DNA of 64,000 bases from assembly GCA_964568795.1 (NCBI GenBank), contig CAZMRQ010000003.1, forward strand, positions 4,386-68,385, read 5' to 3'. The notes beneath the pieces are model-generated. The model was not told the DNA's origin, did no database searches, and saw nothing but the letters and a program-made list of their open reading frames with translations. The number at the start of each line of letters is the position of its first letter. Within the stretch, counting starts at the first letter, position 1. The position numbers and the translations under genes are program-made. Source of the DNA: CAZMRQ01 sp964568795. Its GTDB lineage: Bacteria > Pseudomonadota > Gammaproteobacteria > Comchoanobacterales > Comchoanobacteraceae. Positions 52,690-60,990 of this stretch are shown one piece after another.

Positions 52690-54087
52690 ATGTGGAGTGG
52701 CAAAGAAAATCAAAGTGACTTGGGTGGATCAGCTGATGTATTACGCGGGAGAATCTGTGAGCATAGATGGGCACTATTAGAGCCACTTATACTGGCAGTT
52801 AAACAGCAGGACAGAGAAGGGGTAATAAATCTATTAAAGAAAGAGTGTCGGCATAACGATTTTAATTATATTTTAGCTAAAAAATGTTTCTCATCAATGA
52901 ATGTGCCTCTGATTCAGATAATACGCCAATTTTTTAGCAGCATTGTGAATGATTATGTGGATTCGGATAGGCCCATGTCCCAGGGGTATTATACTCTGAT
53001 TCATTTGGACATAGACCCTAATTTAGATGAGTGCCGTGAAACAGTGAGAAAATTATTAGTGGCAGCTCTAGACAGGAACGATTTTGATATTATTTACCAT
53101 CTAGTCAATGCACAGAAAAGATGGGTGCAAGAGCTTATCAAGCCCTCTACATCAGTTCTTCAGGATGGCTTAATGAGGTGCAATAACATCAATATGCTTG
53201 CACTGTTGATTGACTTAATAGAACCTGACTTGATAAATCTGTACACCCCCCCGTTGTTACAGTGTGCACTGACTTATAGTGAAGATGTTAGCCCTTCTCA
53301 AAACTGGAAGATGTTTGTTTCCAGAGATCTGATAGAAATGCTTGTGGAAAAGGGTGTCGATGTCAATGCAAAAATGACTGGGATGACAGCGCTTCATTAT
53401 GCTGTTGAAAACGGCAATAAGGTGGCGGTGGATTCATTGCTACGTTGTCATGCCGATTACAAAATCACAAATCAATGTGGGGAGAATGCATTGGATGTTG
53501 CAATAAAAAACAATATGCTTTCCAGTGCATTAGATTTGCTCGACCGTGGCGCCCAACCAAGTCAGAGAGGGGCTCTTCATAGAGCGATTAGCAAGGGTTA
53601 CTATGATGTGGTTAAACGACTTTGCCATCATTCTCGTGTGAATGATTTCTTTAATGGAATGTCTGTCATGATGAGGGCTGTTTACTATTTTAATAGTATG
53701 AATGAGAAATCTGTAAGAATAATAGATGAATTGTTGAGTTCGCCTTTTTTACAATTGGCAGCTAAAGATGACAACGGGAGTTATCTCTTGCATGTTGCTG
53801 CTCAGTTAGGCAAGTATCCATTGATTTTTAAGTTACTAGCCCATAATGCATCCCTTATCTATTCTATAGATAACACAGGACGTTCATGGATTGACTATTT
53901 AAATAAAGGCAATGAATATATTAAAAATAAACTCTTGGATCATCTTAATGCTTTTTCTGTCAGATCACAAAATTTAACTCCTGAGACGCTTGTTTCTCTC
54001 AATAGGCTAGGTATTTTTAAACTTGCACGAGGCGGTCAATCTCCTAAGCAGTTGCTGACTCAAGGTAACTACCAACCTATGTTGTAA
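52690..54087 (+). CDS. Ankyrin-repeat protein, candidate secreted effector
   Basis: A 465-residue protein. The N-terminal half (1-220) has solenoid-like helices; clear ankyrin units occur at about 232-262 (GMTALHYAVENGNKVAVDSLL), 263-295, and 296-320, with another near 355-395 (YLLHVAAQLGKYPLIFKLLAHNA). The last 40 residues contain a GGQSPKQLL segment. Ankyrin proteins in intracellular bacteria are often effectors; that is inferred. The start lacks a strong ribosome site. Confidence 0.72.
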   Translation: MWSGKENQSDLGGSADVLRGRICEHRWALLEPLILAVKQQDREGVINLLKKECRHNDFNYILAKKCFSSMNVPLIQIIRQFFSSIVNDYVDSDRPMSQGYYTLIHLDIDPNLDECRETVRKLLVAALDRNDFDIIYHLVNAQKRWVQELIKPSTSVLQDGLMRCNNINMLALLIDLIEPDLINLYTPPLLQCALTYSEDVSPSQNWKMFVSRDLIEMLVEKGVDVNAKMTGMTALHYAVENGNKVAVDSLLRCHADYKITNQCGENALDVAIKNNMLSSALDLLDRGAQPSQRGALHRAISKGYYDVVKRLCHHSRVNDFFNGMSVMMRAVYYFNSMNEKSVRIIDELLSSPFLQLAAKDDNGSYLLHVAAQLGKYPLIFKLLAHNASLIYSIDNTGRSWIDYLNKGNEYIKNKLLDHLNAFSVRSQNLTPETLVSLNRLGIFKLARGGQSPKQLLTQGNYQPML

Positions 54088-54108
54088 ATATGGTTGTTCC
54101 TTTTTTTT
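54073..54108 (+). terminator. Possible terminator at the end of the ankyrin gene
   Basis: CAACCTAT-gttgtaa-ATATGGTTG forms an 8-bp stem with a single bulge overlapping the last codons, followed after four bases by eight Ts. Plausible but imperfect. Confidence 0.4.
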
Positions 54109-54179
54109 GTGTGTTGCGTAAAAACTTGACCTGCCCATAAAGATAGATCACTCTATGGAATATTTATTTCGGGTTTGTC

Positions 54180-55358
54180 ATGTCAGTTATGTCAGATATT
54201 CAGTCACTGTTTATTAGTGATAATCAAGTTGAATCATTTGCTAATGTTTTTTTATGGGTAGGGATTGCTGCAATTTTCGGTTTTACATCTGTTTCACTGC
54301 TCATGTGGTTAGGGTTGTTTCTCTGGGCAACACAATTGAAATTTCTTCAGAGATTAAAGAGTGTGTCTCAAGAACCCGTTTTTTTGACGGGGCTTATGTG
54401 GATCGTGTGGTTATGCATATCTCTGTGTTTTCACCCCAGCAAATGGGGCAATTCTTTGTCAGAAGTGATGCTTCAGTCTCAACGTGTATTAATCGGCATG
54501 TTGTTGTGTGCAATTCCATATACAAAAAAGCAGTACAGAGGGGCTTTTGTACTCATGTGTATAGGGCTAGTTTTTGCTGACATAAAGATTATTTTTGCAC
54601 TAAAGACTGGTCTCTTTAATCGATCTAATATAGTGCAGTTAAGTGTTTTAAGTGCTCTGTTTATTGTGTTGTGCTGGCAGCAGAGATCACAGACTAAACA
54701 AGTTGCTTTCTACGATTGTTGCGCATTGTTTTTAATGATATACCTGTTTTTTTTCAACCCAGAAAGGACAGGTCTTGTGGTATTTGGCTTATTGGCATTG
54801 TATTTTATTTATCAACAATACCCACATCTGCTCTCATCAGCCAAACTCTGGGTAGGCGCTTTCCTATTAGGGCTTCTGATTCTATTTAATACACATGTAG
54901 GTATGAGAATGTTTGTCATGTTTGATGAGATATTGCATTTCCATCAACACAATAATGTGGTTACATCAGTCGGTGCGCGTTTGGCCTTTTATGGAGTTGT
55001 AAGTGACATTATAAAGCAATCACCCTGGTGGGGTCTTGGTTTGGGAGGGTTTGTCAACTATTTTCCAACGACAACAGTGGGGCAAACGATGGCGAGCGTC
55101 CATATGCATTTGGCCAATCCGCATCAAAACTTTCTTGCTATTTTAGCAGATGAAGGGATTCTAGGCTGCACAGTATTTATTTTGGTTATGGCATCACTGT
55201 GGCTTATAAAATACCGTGATCGTATTTCTGCAAGAGTTGTATGGATTGCATTCTATTTTGGCGGCCTGATGAATACATTTTGGTATGATAGGCAAATGCT
55301 TTTGCTGTTGTTTATTCTTCTTGCTTTTTTTTACAAGTATTCGTTGGCTGAAGATTGA
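54180..55358 (+). CDS. O-antigen ligase-like (Wzy_C family) membrane protein
   Basis: A 392-residue polytopic protein with about 11 hydrophobic segments. The large periplasmic loop near 255-320 holds the family pattern SVGARLAFYGVVSDII...WWGLGLGGFVNYF and ANPHQNFLAILADEGILG. Such proteins ligate or polymerise O-antigen or teichoic-type glycans; sequence alone cannot separate WaaL from Wzy. No other surface-polysaccharide gene is nearby. Overlaps convergent rlmN by 47 bp. Confidence 0.7.
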   Translation: MSVMSDIQSLFISDNQVESFANVFLWVGIAAIFGFTSVSLLMWLGLFLWATQLKFLQRLKSVSQEPVFLTGLMWIVWLCISLCFHPSKWGNSLSEVMLQSQRVLIGMLLCAIPYTKKQYRGAFVLMCIGLVFADIKIIFALKTGLFNRSNIVQLSVLSALFIVLCWQQRSQTKQVAFYDCCALFLMIYLFFFNPERTGLVVFGLLALYFIYQQYPHLLSSAKLWVGAFLLGLLILFNTHVGMRMFVMFDEILHFHQHNNVVTSVGARLAFYGVVSDIIKQSPWWGLGLGGFVNYFPTTTVGQTMASVHMHLANPHQNFLAILADEGILGCTVFILVMASLWLIKYRDRISARVVWIAFYFGGLMNTFWYDRQMLLLLFILLAFFYKYSLAED

Positions 55359-56415
55359 GTCGGCGTTGACGTTGAGTTAGATCAGTAATATCGCCCTCAA
55401 GTTGACCACAAGCGGCTAGAATATCCGGCCCTCGCGAGCGCCGGACAGTGGTGGTGATTTTGTGTTTGACAGTGATGCTAGCAAATGTATTTATAGTGGC
55501 ATCGCTGCTACGTGTATATGGCAATTCAGGTGCACTATTGAAGGGGATGAGGTTGAGCTTGCAGTGAGGAATTGTTTGCAGCAGTTTGACTAATTCTTTA
55601 GCATGATGGGGCTGGTCATTAATCCCTTCCAGCATCACATATTCAAAGACTATGCCCCGTTTATTATCAAAGTATTCCCGGCATGTTTTCATTAGAGTAG
55701 TCAGTGGAAATCTTTTGTTAATTGGAACAAGCTGATTTCTAAGCTCATCATTAGGGGCATGCAATGAGACAGCTAAAGCACAGGGTGAGTTGAGTTTAAG
55801 TCTTTGCATAGCTGGGACAAGACCTGAGGTACTCACTGTGACTTTGTATTTTGAGAGTCCATATGCGTGATCGGACAAAAGCAGGTTGAGGGTGGGGTAA
55901 AGCGCTTTTTCGTTAGCAAGTGGCTCCCCCATTCCCATAAATACAATATTGGTAATGGGTTGATGATCTGGTTGCAGTTCTTGTAATCGCAGCTGTGCTT
56001 GTTTGACTTGCCCGATAATTTCATCGGCACGTAGGTTTCTGTTTAACCCCTGTTTTCCAGTCAAGCAAAATGAGCAATTAAGTGCACAGCCTGCTTGGGA
56101 CGACACACACAGAGTCCCACGATTTTTCTCAGGGATATAAACTGTTTCAATAGCGTTTTTACTGTCTACTTTAAAGAGCCACTTAATTGTTCCATCTTGA
56201 CTGCATGACTCATGTAGAATATCAGGGTAAACAATAGTGAAGTGTTCAGTGAGTTTAGTACGTAGCTGACGACTTAAAGAGGTGATGTCATTAAAATCAC
56301 GGCAGGATTTTTGATGTATCCACTGAATAATCTGAGCCGAGCGGTAACTCGGCTCACCCATCCCTGCAAGGATCGTACCAAGTTGGCGTTGATCATATTG
56401 CAGGATATTTGTCAT
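55312..56415 (-). CDS. rlmN: 23S rRNA/tRNA A2503 methyltransferase RlmN
   Basis: Radical SAM enzyme that methylates A2503 of 23S rRNA and A37 of some tRNAs. The cluster is CALNCSFCLTGKQG; GMGEPLANEKAL and the C-terminal VRRSRGPDILAACGQL with the mechanistic Cys are present. Length 367. It overlaps ndk by 4 bp (ATGA), a conserved gene order in gammaproteobacteria. Confidence 0.96.
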   Translation of the reverse strand: MTNILQYDQRQLGTILAGMGEPSYRSAQIIQWIHQKSCRDFNDITSLSRQLRTKLTEHFTIVYPDILHESCSQDGTIKWLFKVDSKNAIETVYIPEKNRGTLCVSSQAGCALNCSFCLTGKQGLNRNLRADEIIGQVKQAQLRLQELQPDHQPITNIVFMGMGEPLANEKALYPTLNLLLSDHAYGLSKYKVTVSTSGLVPAMQRLKLNSPCALAVSLHAPNDELRNQLVPINKRFPLTTLMKTCREYFDNKRGIVFEYVMLEGINDQPHHAKELVKLLQTIPHCKLNLIPFNSAPELPYTRSSDATINTFASITVKHKITTTVRRSRGPDILAACGQLEGDITDLTQRQRRLNLQPTNTCKKKQEE

Positions 56416-56834
56416 GACATAACTATTTCTGTGGGCTGAAAGAAAAATTCAATTTCAGTGCGTGCATTTTCTTGTGAGTCAGAACCATGGACAGCATTGG
56501 CATCAATGTTTTTAGCAAAATCACGGCGTATAGTGCCAGGGGCTGCATCTTTGGGGTTTGTTGCGCCCATGATTTTACGGTTGCGCGTCACAGCGTCTTT
56601 GCCCTGTAATACCATCACTACAACGGGGCCAGACGACATGAAAGTAATCAGTTCGTCATAAAAAGGACGTTCTTTGTGAACAGCATAAAAATCACCAGCC
56701 ATGTTTTTGCTTAGCTTGAGCATTTTCGCTGCAGCAACACTTAGTCCAGACTTTTCAAAATAGCTGATAATGTTGCCTATATTGTTATTTTCCACTGCAT
56801 CCGGCTTGATGATGGAAAGTGTGCGTTCAATCAT
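56412..56834 (-). CDS. ndk: Nucleoside diphosphate kinase
   Basis: A 140-residue enzyme balancing NTP pools. It opens ERTLSIIKPDAVENN and has the active-site His116 in NAVHGSDS. Coupled to rlmN by the ATGA overlap. Confidence 0.97.
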   Translation of the reverse strand: MIERTLSIIKPDAVENNNIGNIISYFEKSGLSVAAAKMLKLSKNMAGDFYAVHKERPFYDELITFMSSGPVVVMVLQGKDAVTRNRKIMGATNPKDAAPGTIRRDFAKNIDANAVHGSDSQENARTEIEFFFQPTEIVMS

Positions 56835-57031
56835 ATGTTTATCTCCAATTTTGTGTAGTATACTTCATATCATTCAGAAGTCCAGCTGTCAGAGCAAGAA
56901 TATAGAGAGAAGTGGTGAACAAAAAACAGCGGTGAGTATTTGTTCAATCACACTATGAAAAATGATGATACTAGTTGTGTATTAGTTCCATTATTGTTAG
57001 GATACTACTTTAATAATTTGTAGGTTAATTA

Positions 57032-58048
57032 ATGTCGGATACGGTGGCAGGGTCTATCTCAAACTTTTTTATTTGGTGTGCGAGAGTTTCAGCATTGGTC
57101 ATTGGAACTAATTGCTTTGTCAATGCTGTGTATTTTTCAAGTTTGTATAATGTGTATGCTCCCTTAGCGTATCTGTCCGCTTTTGCTGGCTTTGTTTTAA
57201 ACACTATCCTTTACAATAACCCGAAGCCATTAGATGATCTATATAATAGAATGAAAGAAATATTTGTGAATAGACGTGCGCCTGATTTTAAAGATGGAAT
57301 TGCTGAAATATTGTCTATATTCAATGGTATTGTTATATTCATTTTTACCTATAATTCTTGGCAGGGACTTATGTCGATTCCCTTTTTTTCATTTATTCCT
57401 GTGTGGATGCCATTGATTTTCTCACTGTGTTTTGGTGTGGGGACATATGCCTTATTATTCGATGATGTAAAAGACAATATTAATGATTTAGTGCAATACT
57501 GTAACCAGAATACAGGATTAAATTTAAGCAGCCTTTTTTCTAAGGATCTATTGCCTAAGCTTATTGGGACAGCGGGTGCACTCTTACTGACATTGACAGG
57601 TTATTACCCTATTGTGGTTAAAAGTTTTCAGTTGGGATGTACGTGGTCACCCTATTGGTTGGGTTTTCATGCGTTGTATGCTATCTCGATTGTCTACTCA
57701 GAGATCGTCTTTAATGTGCAAAAAGTAAAACAGTTCATAAACGGCATTTCTTTGAAGAATCCTTTGAATTCTCATTGGTCTGTGACTTTGCTAGCCGCGT
57801 TGAACTCCATCGGAAATGGCTTTATTACAGTGGGTGAGTCAACTCTTAGTCCGAGTCGAACAGCTTTTGTAGTCGGCTTAGGCTCATTTTTATCATTTGC
57901 AGTGATGATAAGGACCGCTAATAACTATAATTCTAGTGGTACTCTAAAAAACAGTCAGATCAGTGAAGCATTCGATAATTTTCGTGGTGGAGTGATAGAG
58001 GTTGGAAATATGGTCGGCACTACGGTACAATCTATTAGACGAACTTAG
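57032..58048 (+). CDS. Orphan polytopic membrane protein
   Basis: A 338-residue protein not recognised. About seven hydrophobic segments (near 12-32, 42-60, 92-110, 116-140, 172-192, 205-222, 278-298), a hydrophilic loop near 60-90, and a Gly/Thr-rich C-terminal tail. No catalytic motif seen. A small membrane protein gene follows 9 bp after its stop, so the two are probably co-transcribed. Confidence 0.55.
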   Translation: MSDTVAGSISNFFIWCARVSALVIGTNCFVNAVYFSSLYNVYAPLAYLSAFAGFVLNTILYNNPKPLDDLYNRMKEIFVNRRAPDFKDGIAEILSIFNGIVIFIFTYNSWQGLMSIPFFSFIPVWMPLIFSLCFGVGTYALLFDDVKDNINDLVQYCNQNTGLNLSSLFSKDLLPKLIGTAGALLLTLTGYYPIVVKSFQLGCTWSPYWLGFHALYAISIVYSEIVFNVQKVKQFINGISLKNPLNSHWSVTLLAALNSIGNGFITVGESTLSPSRTAFVVGLGSFLSFAVMIRTANNYNSSGTLKNSQISEAFDNFRGGVIEVGNMVGTTVQSIRRT

Positions 58049-58057
58049 GTGTAACGT

Positions 58058-58387
58058 ATGAAATTTTACCATGTGGATTTATTAGTCAAAGCGTCTCTTG
58101 CCGGACGTTTAAGCGCAGCAAAGAGTTTTTGGCTGGTACTTGTTCTTTATAGTTATTGTCTGGTTTTCGTAGTGACTTTTTTTCTTATTGCTATTAAAGC
58201 CAAACCGGGACATATCATTGAAGCTATTGTCATGCCTTATAGCATTATTGCTATGCTGGGTTGTTTTCATTGCAGTAAAAATATTTCATGGTTAGCAGTC
58301 AGATGGTTGGTCCGATTATTTTATGTGCTTCTTTCTATGGGCGTACTCAAGTCTGCATATGACTTGATGGTTACTTTTTTTGGCTGA
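58058..58387 (+). CDS. Small orphan membrane protein
   Basis: 109 residues with three hydrophobic segments (about 23-46, 55-71 and 78-104). AGGTG precedes the ATG. It follows the larger orphan membrane protein closely, suggesting a paired function, and its 3' end overlaps convergent iscS by 17 bp. No family recognised. Confidence 0.5.
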   Translation: MKFYHVDLLVKASLAGRLSAAKSFWLVLVLYSYCLVFVVTFFLIAIKAKPGHIIEAIVMPYSIIAMLGCFHCSKNISWLAVRWLVRLFYVLLSMGVLKSAYDLMVTFFG

Positions 58388-59501
58388 GCATTTTAAATGC
58401 CTCAATGAATGCAGTGATCTCATCCGTTGTTGTGAGATGTGACAAGGATAATCGAATAGATCTTTTGCCAATATCCTGCGGTACTTGGCATGCCTTAAGT
58501 ACATGTGATTGGGTGAGAGATGTATCTGTACATGCACTTGCCTGAGAGAAAATAAAATGTTGTTTAAGTTTGTTCAGATTTTCTGTAGTCAGATAACTAT
58601 CAAAAAATAGATTATGTGGCACTCGATTGATCATGTCACCATGAAATTTGACAGATGGGGTTAATGCCTCTACTAACAATTTCTGGCATTTTTTGACATG
58701 GGTTAATCGGGCATCAAATTGCTCATGACTCAATCGGCAAGACTCAGATAAGCCAATGATGCTTGCAATGGGCATTGTGCCAGAGCGCATATTCTTTGTT
58801 TGTGTATGGTTTGCAAACAGTGGGGTGATTTGCCTCAGTGGTTTTGTTTTTCTTATAATAGCACCTATTCCACGTGGGCCGTATATTTTATGGCCAGAGA
58901 TGCTCATATAGTCGCAGCCAATATCGTTGAAAGAAAGCCGAGTTTTTCCTATCGCTTGACTTGCATCAATATGAACAAGAGCTCCATTTTTTTGACAGAG
59001 TTTAATGATTTCTTGCACAGGCTGAATTGTCCCTATTTCACTGTTCACAAGCGATAATGAGACAAGCAATGTTTTTTGTGAAAGTTGCTTTTCAAAAGCT
59101 GTTAAATCAATCAGGCCAGATGGCTGTACAGGAAGAAGTTTGATTTGAGCACCAAGTTTTCGAGCTTTAGCAACAGCATCCAATGTGGCCTGGTGTTCAT
59201 GCGCCCATGTGATAATTTCTTGTCCTGAGAATGGATAAGATGCCATGACTCCTTGAATAACAGTATGAATCGATTCAGTAGCACAAGAAGTGAAAATAAT
59301 GCCATTTGGGTCTGCATCAAGACAGTGGGCGATAGTTTCTGCACATTGGTATTGGCGTTTAGCCACTGCCTGTCCATAGAGGTGTTGGCTTGTTGGGGCA
59401 GCTTGCATGAGTGGATCTTGCATAGCTGAAACCATGCTATTGAGAACCAGTGGATCGATAGGTGTTGTGGCCATATAATCAAAGTAGTATAGCTTATTCA
59501 T
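58371..59501 (-). CDS. iscS: Cysteine desulfurase, IscS-like
   Basis: PLP enzyme that provides sulfur for Fe-S clusters and tRNA thiolation. A 376-residue protein starting MNKLYYFDYMATTP; the His in WAHEHQAT, PLP lysine in SISGHKIYGPRG, and the mobile-loop Cys in QASACTDTS are visible. The ATG at 59501 lies inside the trmJ 3' end (8-bp overlap), so they are coupled. iscR, iscU and iscA, which normally follow, are not here. NifS-type desulfurase is an alternative name. Confidence 0.85.
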   Translation of the reverse strand: MNKLYYFDYMATTPIDPLVLNSMVSAMQDPLMQAAPTSQHLYGQAVAKRQYQCAETIAHCLDADPNGIIFTSCATESIHTVIQGVMASYPFSGQEIITWAHEHQATLDAVAKARKLGAQIKLLPVQPSGLIDLTAFEKQLSQKTLLVSLSLVNSEIGTIQPVQEIIKLCQKNGALVHIDASQAIGKTRLSFNDIGCDYMSISGHKIYGPRGIGAIIRKTKPLRQITPLFANHTQTKNMRSGTMPIASIIGLSESCRLSHEQFDARLTHVKKCQKLLVEALTPSVKFHGDMINRVPHNLFFDSYLTTENLNKLKQHFIFSQASACTDTSLTQSHVLKACQVPQDIGKRSIRLSLSHLTTTDEITAFIEAFKMLSQKK

Positions 59502-60201
59502 CTGCTTTATTATCTCTATTAATATGGGCAATAATGCCATGAAGAAGCTGTAATTCTTCATGAGAAAGTCGAGCACGCTGAAAGATACATTTTAATTTCA
59601 TTTGTGTACTTGCTTGTTTTTCCTTCTTATAAAAGCCAGCATGATGCAAACGTTGATCAATGTCATGTAAAAAAGCAGTTTTATGCTTTATAGAAGGCCA
59701 TTTCTGAATACTGGGTGGCTCTTGATTGGCACGAGTGATCACATAAAGAGCTGTTTGAATGGCGTGTGATAGGTTCATCGCATAGCGCGAGTTGGCTGTA
59801 GGGATAGTCACACAACAATGAGCTTGCAGCAGTTCTTCGTTAGTTAAGCCTGATCTCTCTGAGCCAAATAGCAAACCTATTTTGCTGTCGGAGTATTGCT
59901 GGATTTCATAGGCAGCGTGTTCAACGGATATAAAAGGCAAATGCAGATCACGCGGTCTATTAGTGAAGGCGTAGATCAGATCAAAGTCGGCACTGCAGCT
60001 GGAGAGTTGATCATGAATATGGCAATTATCAAGAATGTCATGGGCATGCACAGTAGCGCGGTCATAGGACATTTCATTCGGTGCTATTTTAGGTTGAACA
60101 AGATGCAACTGACTCAGTCCGCATGTTTTCATTGATCGAGCAACAGCGCCTATATTTCCTGGATGCGATGTTCTTTGGCATATAACATGCAGAGAGCTCA
60201 T
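59494..60201 (-). CDS. trmJ: tRNA (Cm32/Um32) 2'-O-methyltransferase TrmJ
   Basis: A 235-residue SPOUT methyltransferase: RTSHPGNIGAVARSMKTCG, then the SAM-knot motifs LLFGSERSGLTNEE and NLSHAIQTALY. It methylates tRNA position 32. Coupled to suhB by a 4-bp overlap and to iscS downstream, the order seen in the E. coli suhB/trmJ/isc neighbourhood with iscR missing. Confidence 0.92.
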   Translation of the reverse strand: MSSLHVICQRTSHPGNIGAVARSMKTCGLSQLHLVQPKIAPNEMSYDRATVHAHDILDNCHIHDQLSSCSADFDLIYAFTNRPRDLHLPFISVEHAAYEIQQYSDSKIGLLFGSERSGLTNEELLQAHCCVTIPTANSRYAMNLSHAIQTALYVITRANQEPPSIQKWPSIKHKTAFLHDIDQRLHHAGFYKKEKQASTQMKLKCIFQRARLSHEELQLLHGIIAHINRDNKADE

Positions 60202-60980
60202 ACAGATCTTATGAGCTGGCTGATCTTTCCTGCAATGATAGGAGATGCTGCGATCAGTGGTGGTTGATCAAGGAAGTGAAAAGGGTCTCCTGCCAGGTTA
60301 ATAGAATGCCCGCCTGCTTCTTGGATAAGAAGTAGCCCTGCAGCAAAGTCCCAAATTTTGGCAGTTTTATATACTGTCGCATCGATTCTTCCAGCTGCAC
60401 AGTGGGCAAGGCTTAAAGCATGGCTGCCGTATTTGCGTGTATAGGCATTTTTTTTCTTAAGTGGCGGACTAAGGTAAGAAAAATGACTGCATGTGTCGGT
60501 AATAGTATGTGCTAGCTCGCGTTTTTGACTGACTCGAATACGGTGGTTATTGCAGTACGCTCCACGCCCTCGTTCGGCATGAAATAGCTCATCATGGATG
60601 AAATCATACACCAAGGCTAATTCGATTTCATCTTTCTGGGTATGCTTGTTTTTCTTCACAAATGCAAGACTGATACAGCAAAAAGGGATGTGGTGGATAT
60701 AGTTGTGAGTGCCATCTATTGGGTCGAGAATAAGGGCCCATTCATAGTCTTCATTAAAGAAGAAAGTCTGTTCTTTTTCTTCTGAGATGATCTTTAGATC
60801 AGGCATATGATCCAATAAAGCGTCACAAATGATGTTTTGTACATTAATATCTACTTCACTAACAAATTCATATTTGCTTTTAAGTTCTATACGTACAGAG
60901 TCCAGCCTATCTTGTGCTTTGAGAGCATATCGGCTCGCTTCACGTACGGCAGTGAAGGTATGATTAAGAAGAGGATGCAT
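60198..60980 (-). CDS. suhB: Inositol monophosphatase family protein SuhB
   Basis: A 260-residue magnesium-dependent phosphatase: IISEEKEQ, the DPIDGTHNYIHHIP signature near 82-95, and WDFAAGLLLIQEAGG near 212-226. In E. coli SuhB also acts in rRNA transcription antitermination. It starts 10 bp after the secDF stop on the same strand. Confidence 0.9.
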   Translation of the reverse strand: MHPLLNHTFTAVREASRYALKAQDRLDSVRIELKSKYEFVSEVDINVQNIICDALLDHMPDLKIISEEKEQTFFFNEDYEWALILDPIDGTHNYIHHIPFCCISLAFVKKNKHTQKDEIELALVYDFIHDELFHAERGRGAYCNNHRIRVSQKRELAHTITDTCSHFSYLSPPLKKKNAYTRKYGSHALSLAHCAAGRIDATVYKTAKIWDFAAGLLLIQEAGGHSINLAGDPFHFLDQPPLIAASPIIAGKISQLIRSV

Positions 60981-60990
60981 GCTGTGTTCC

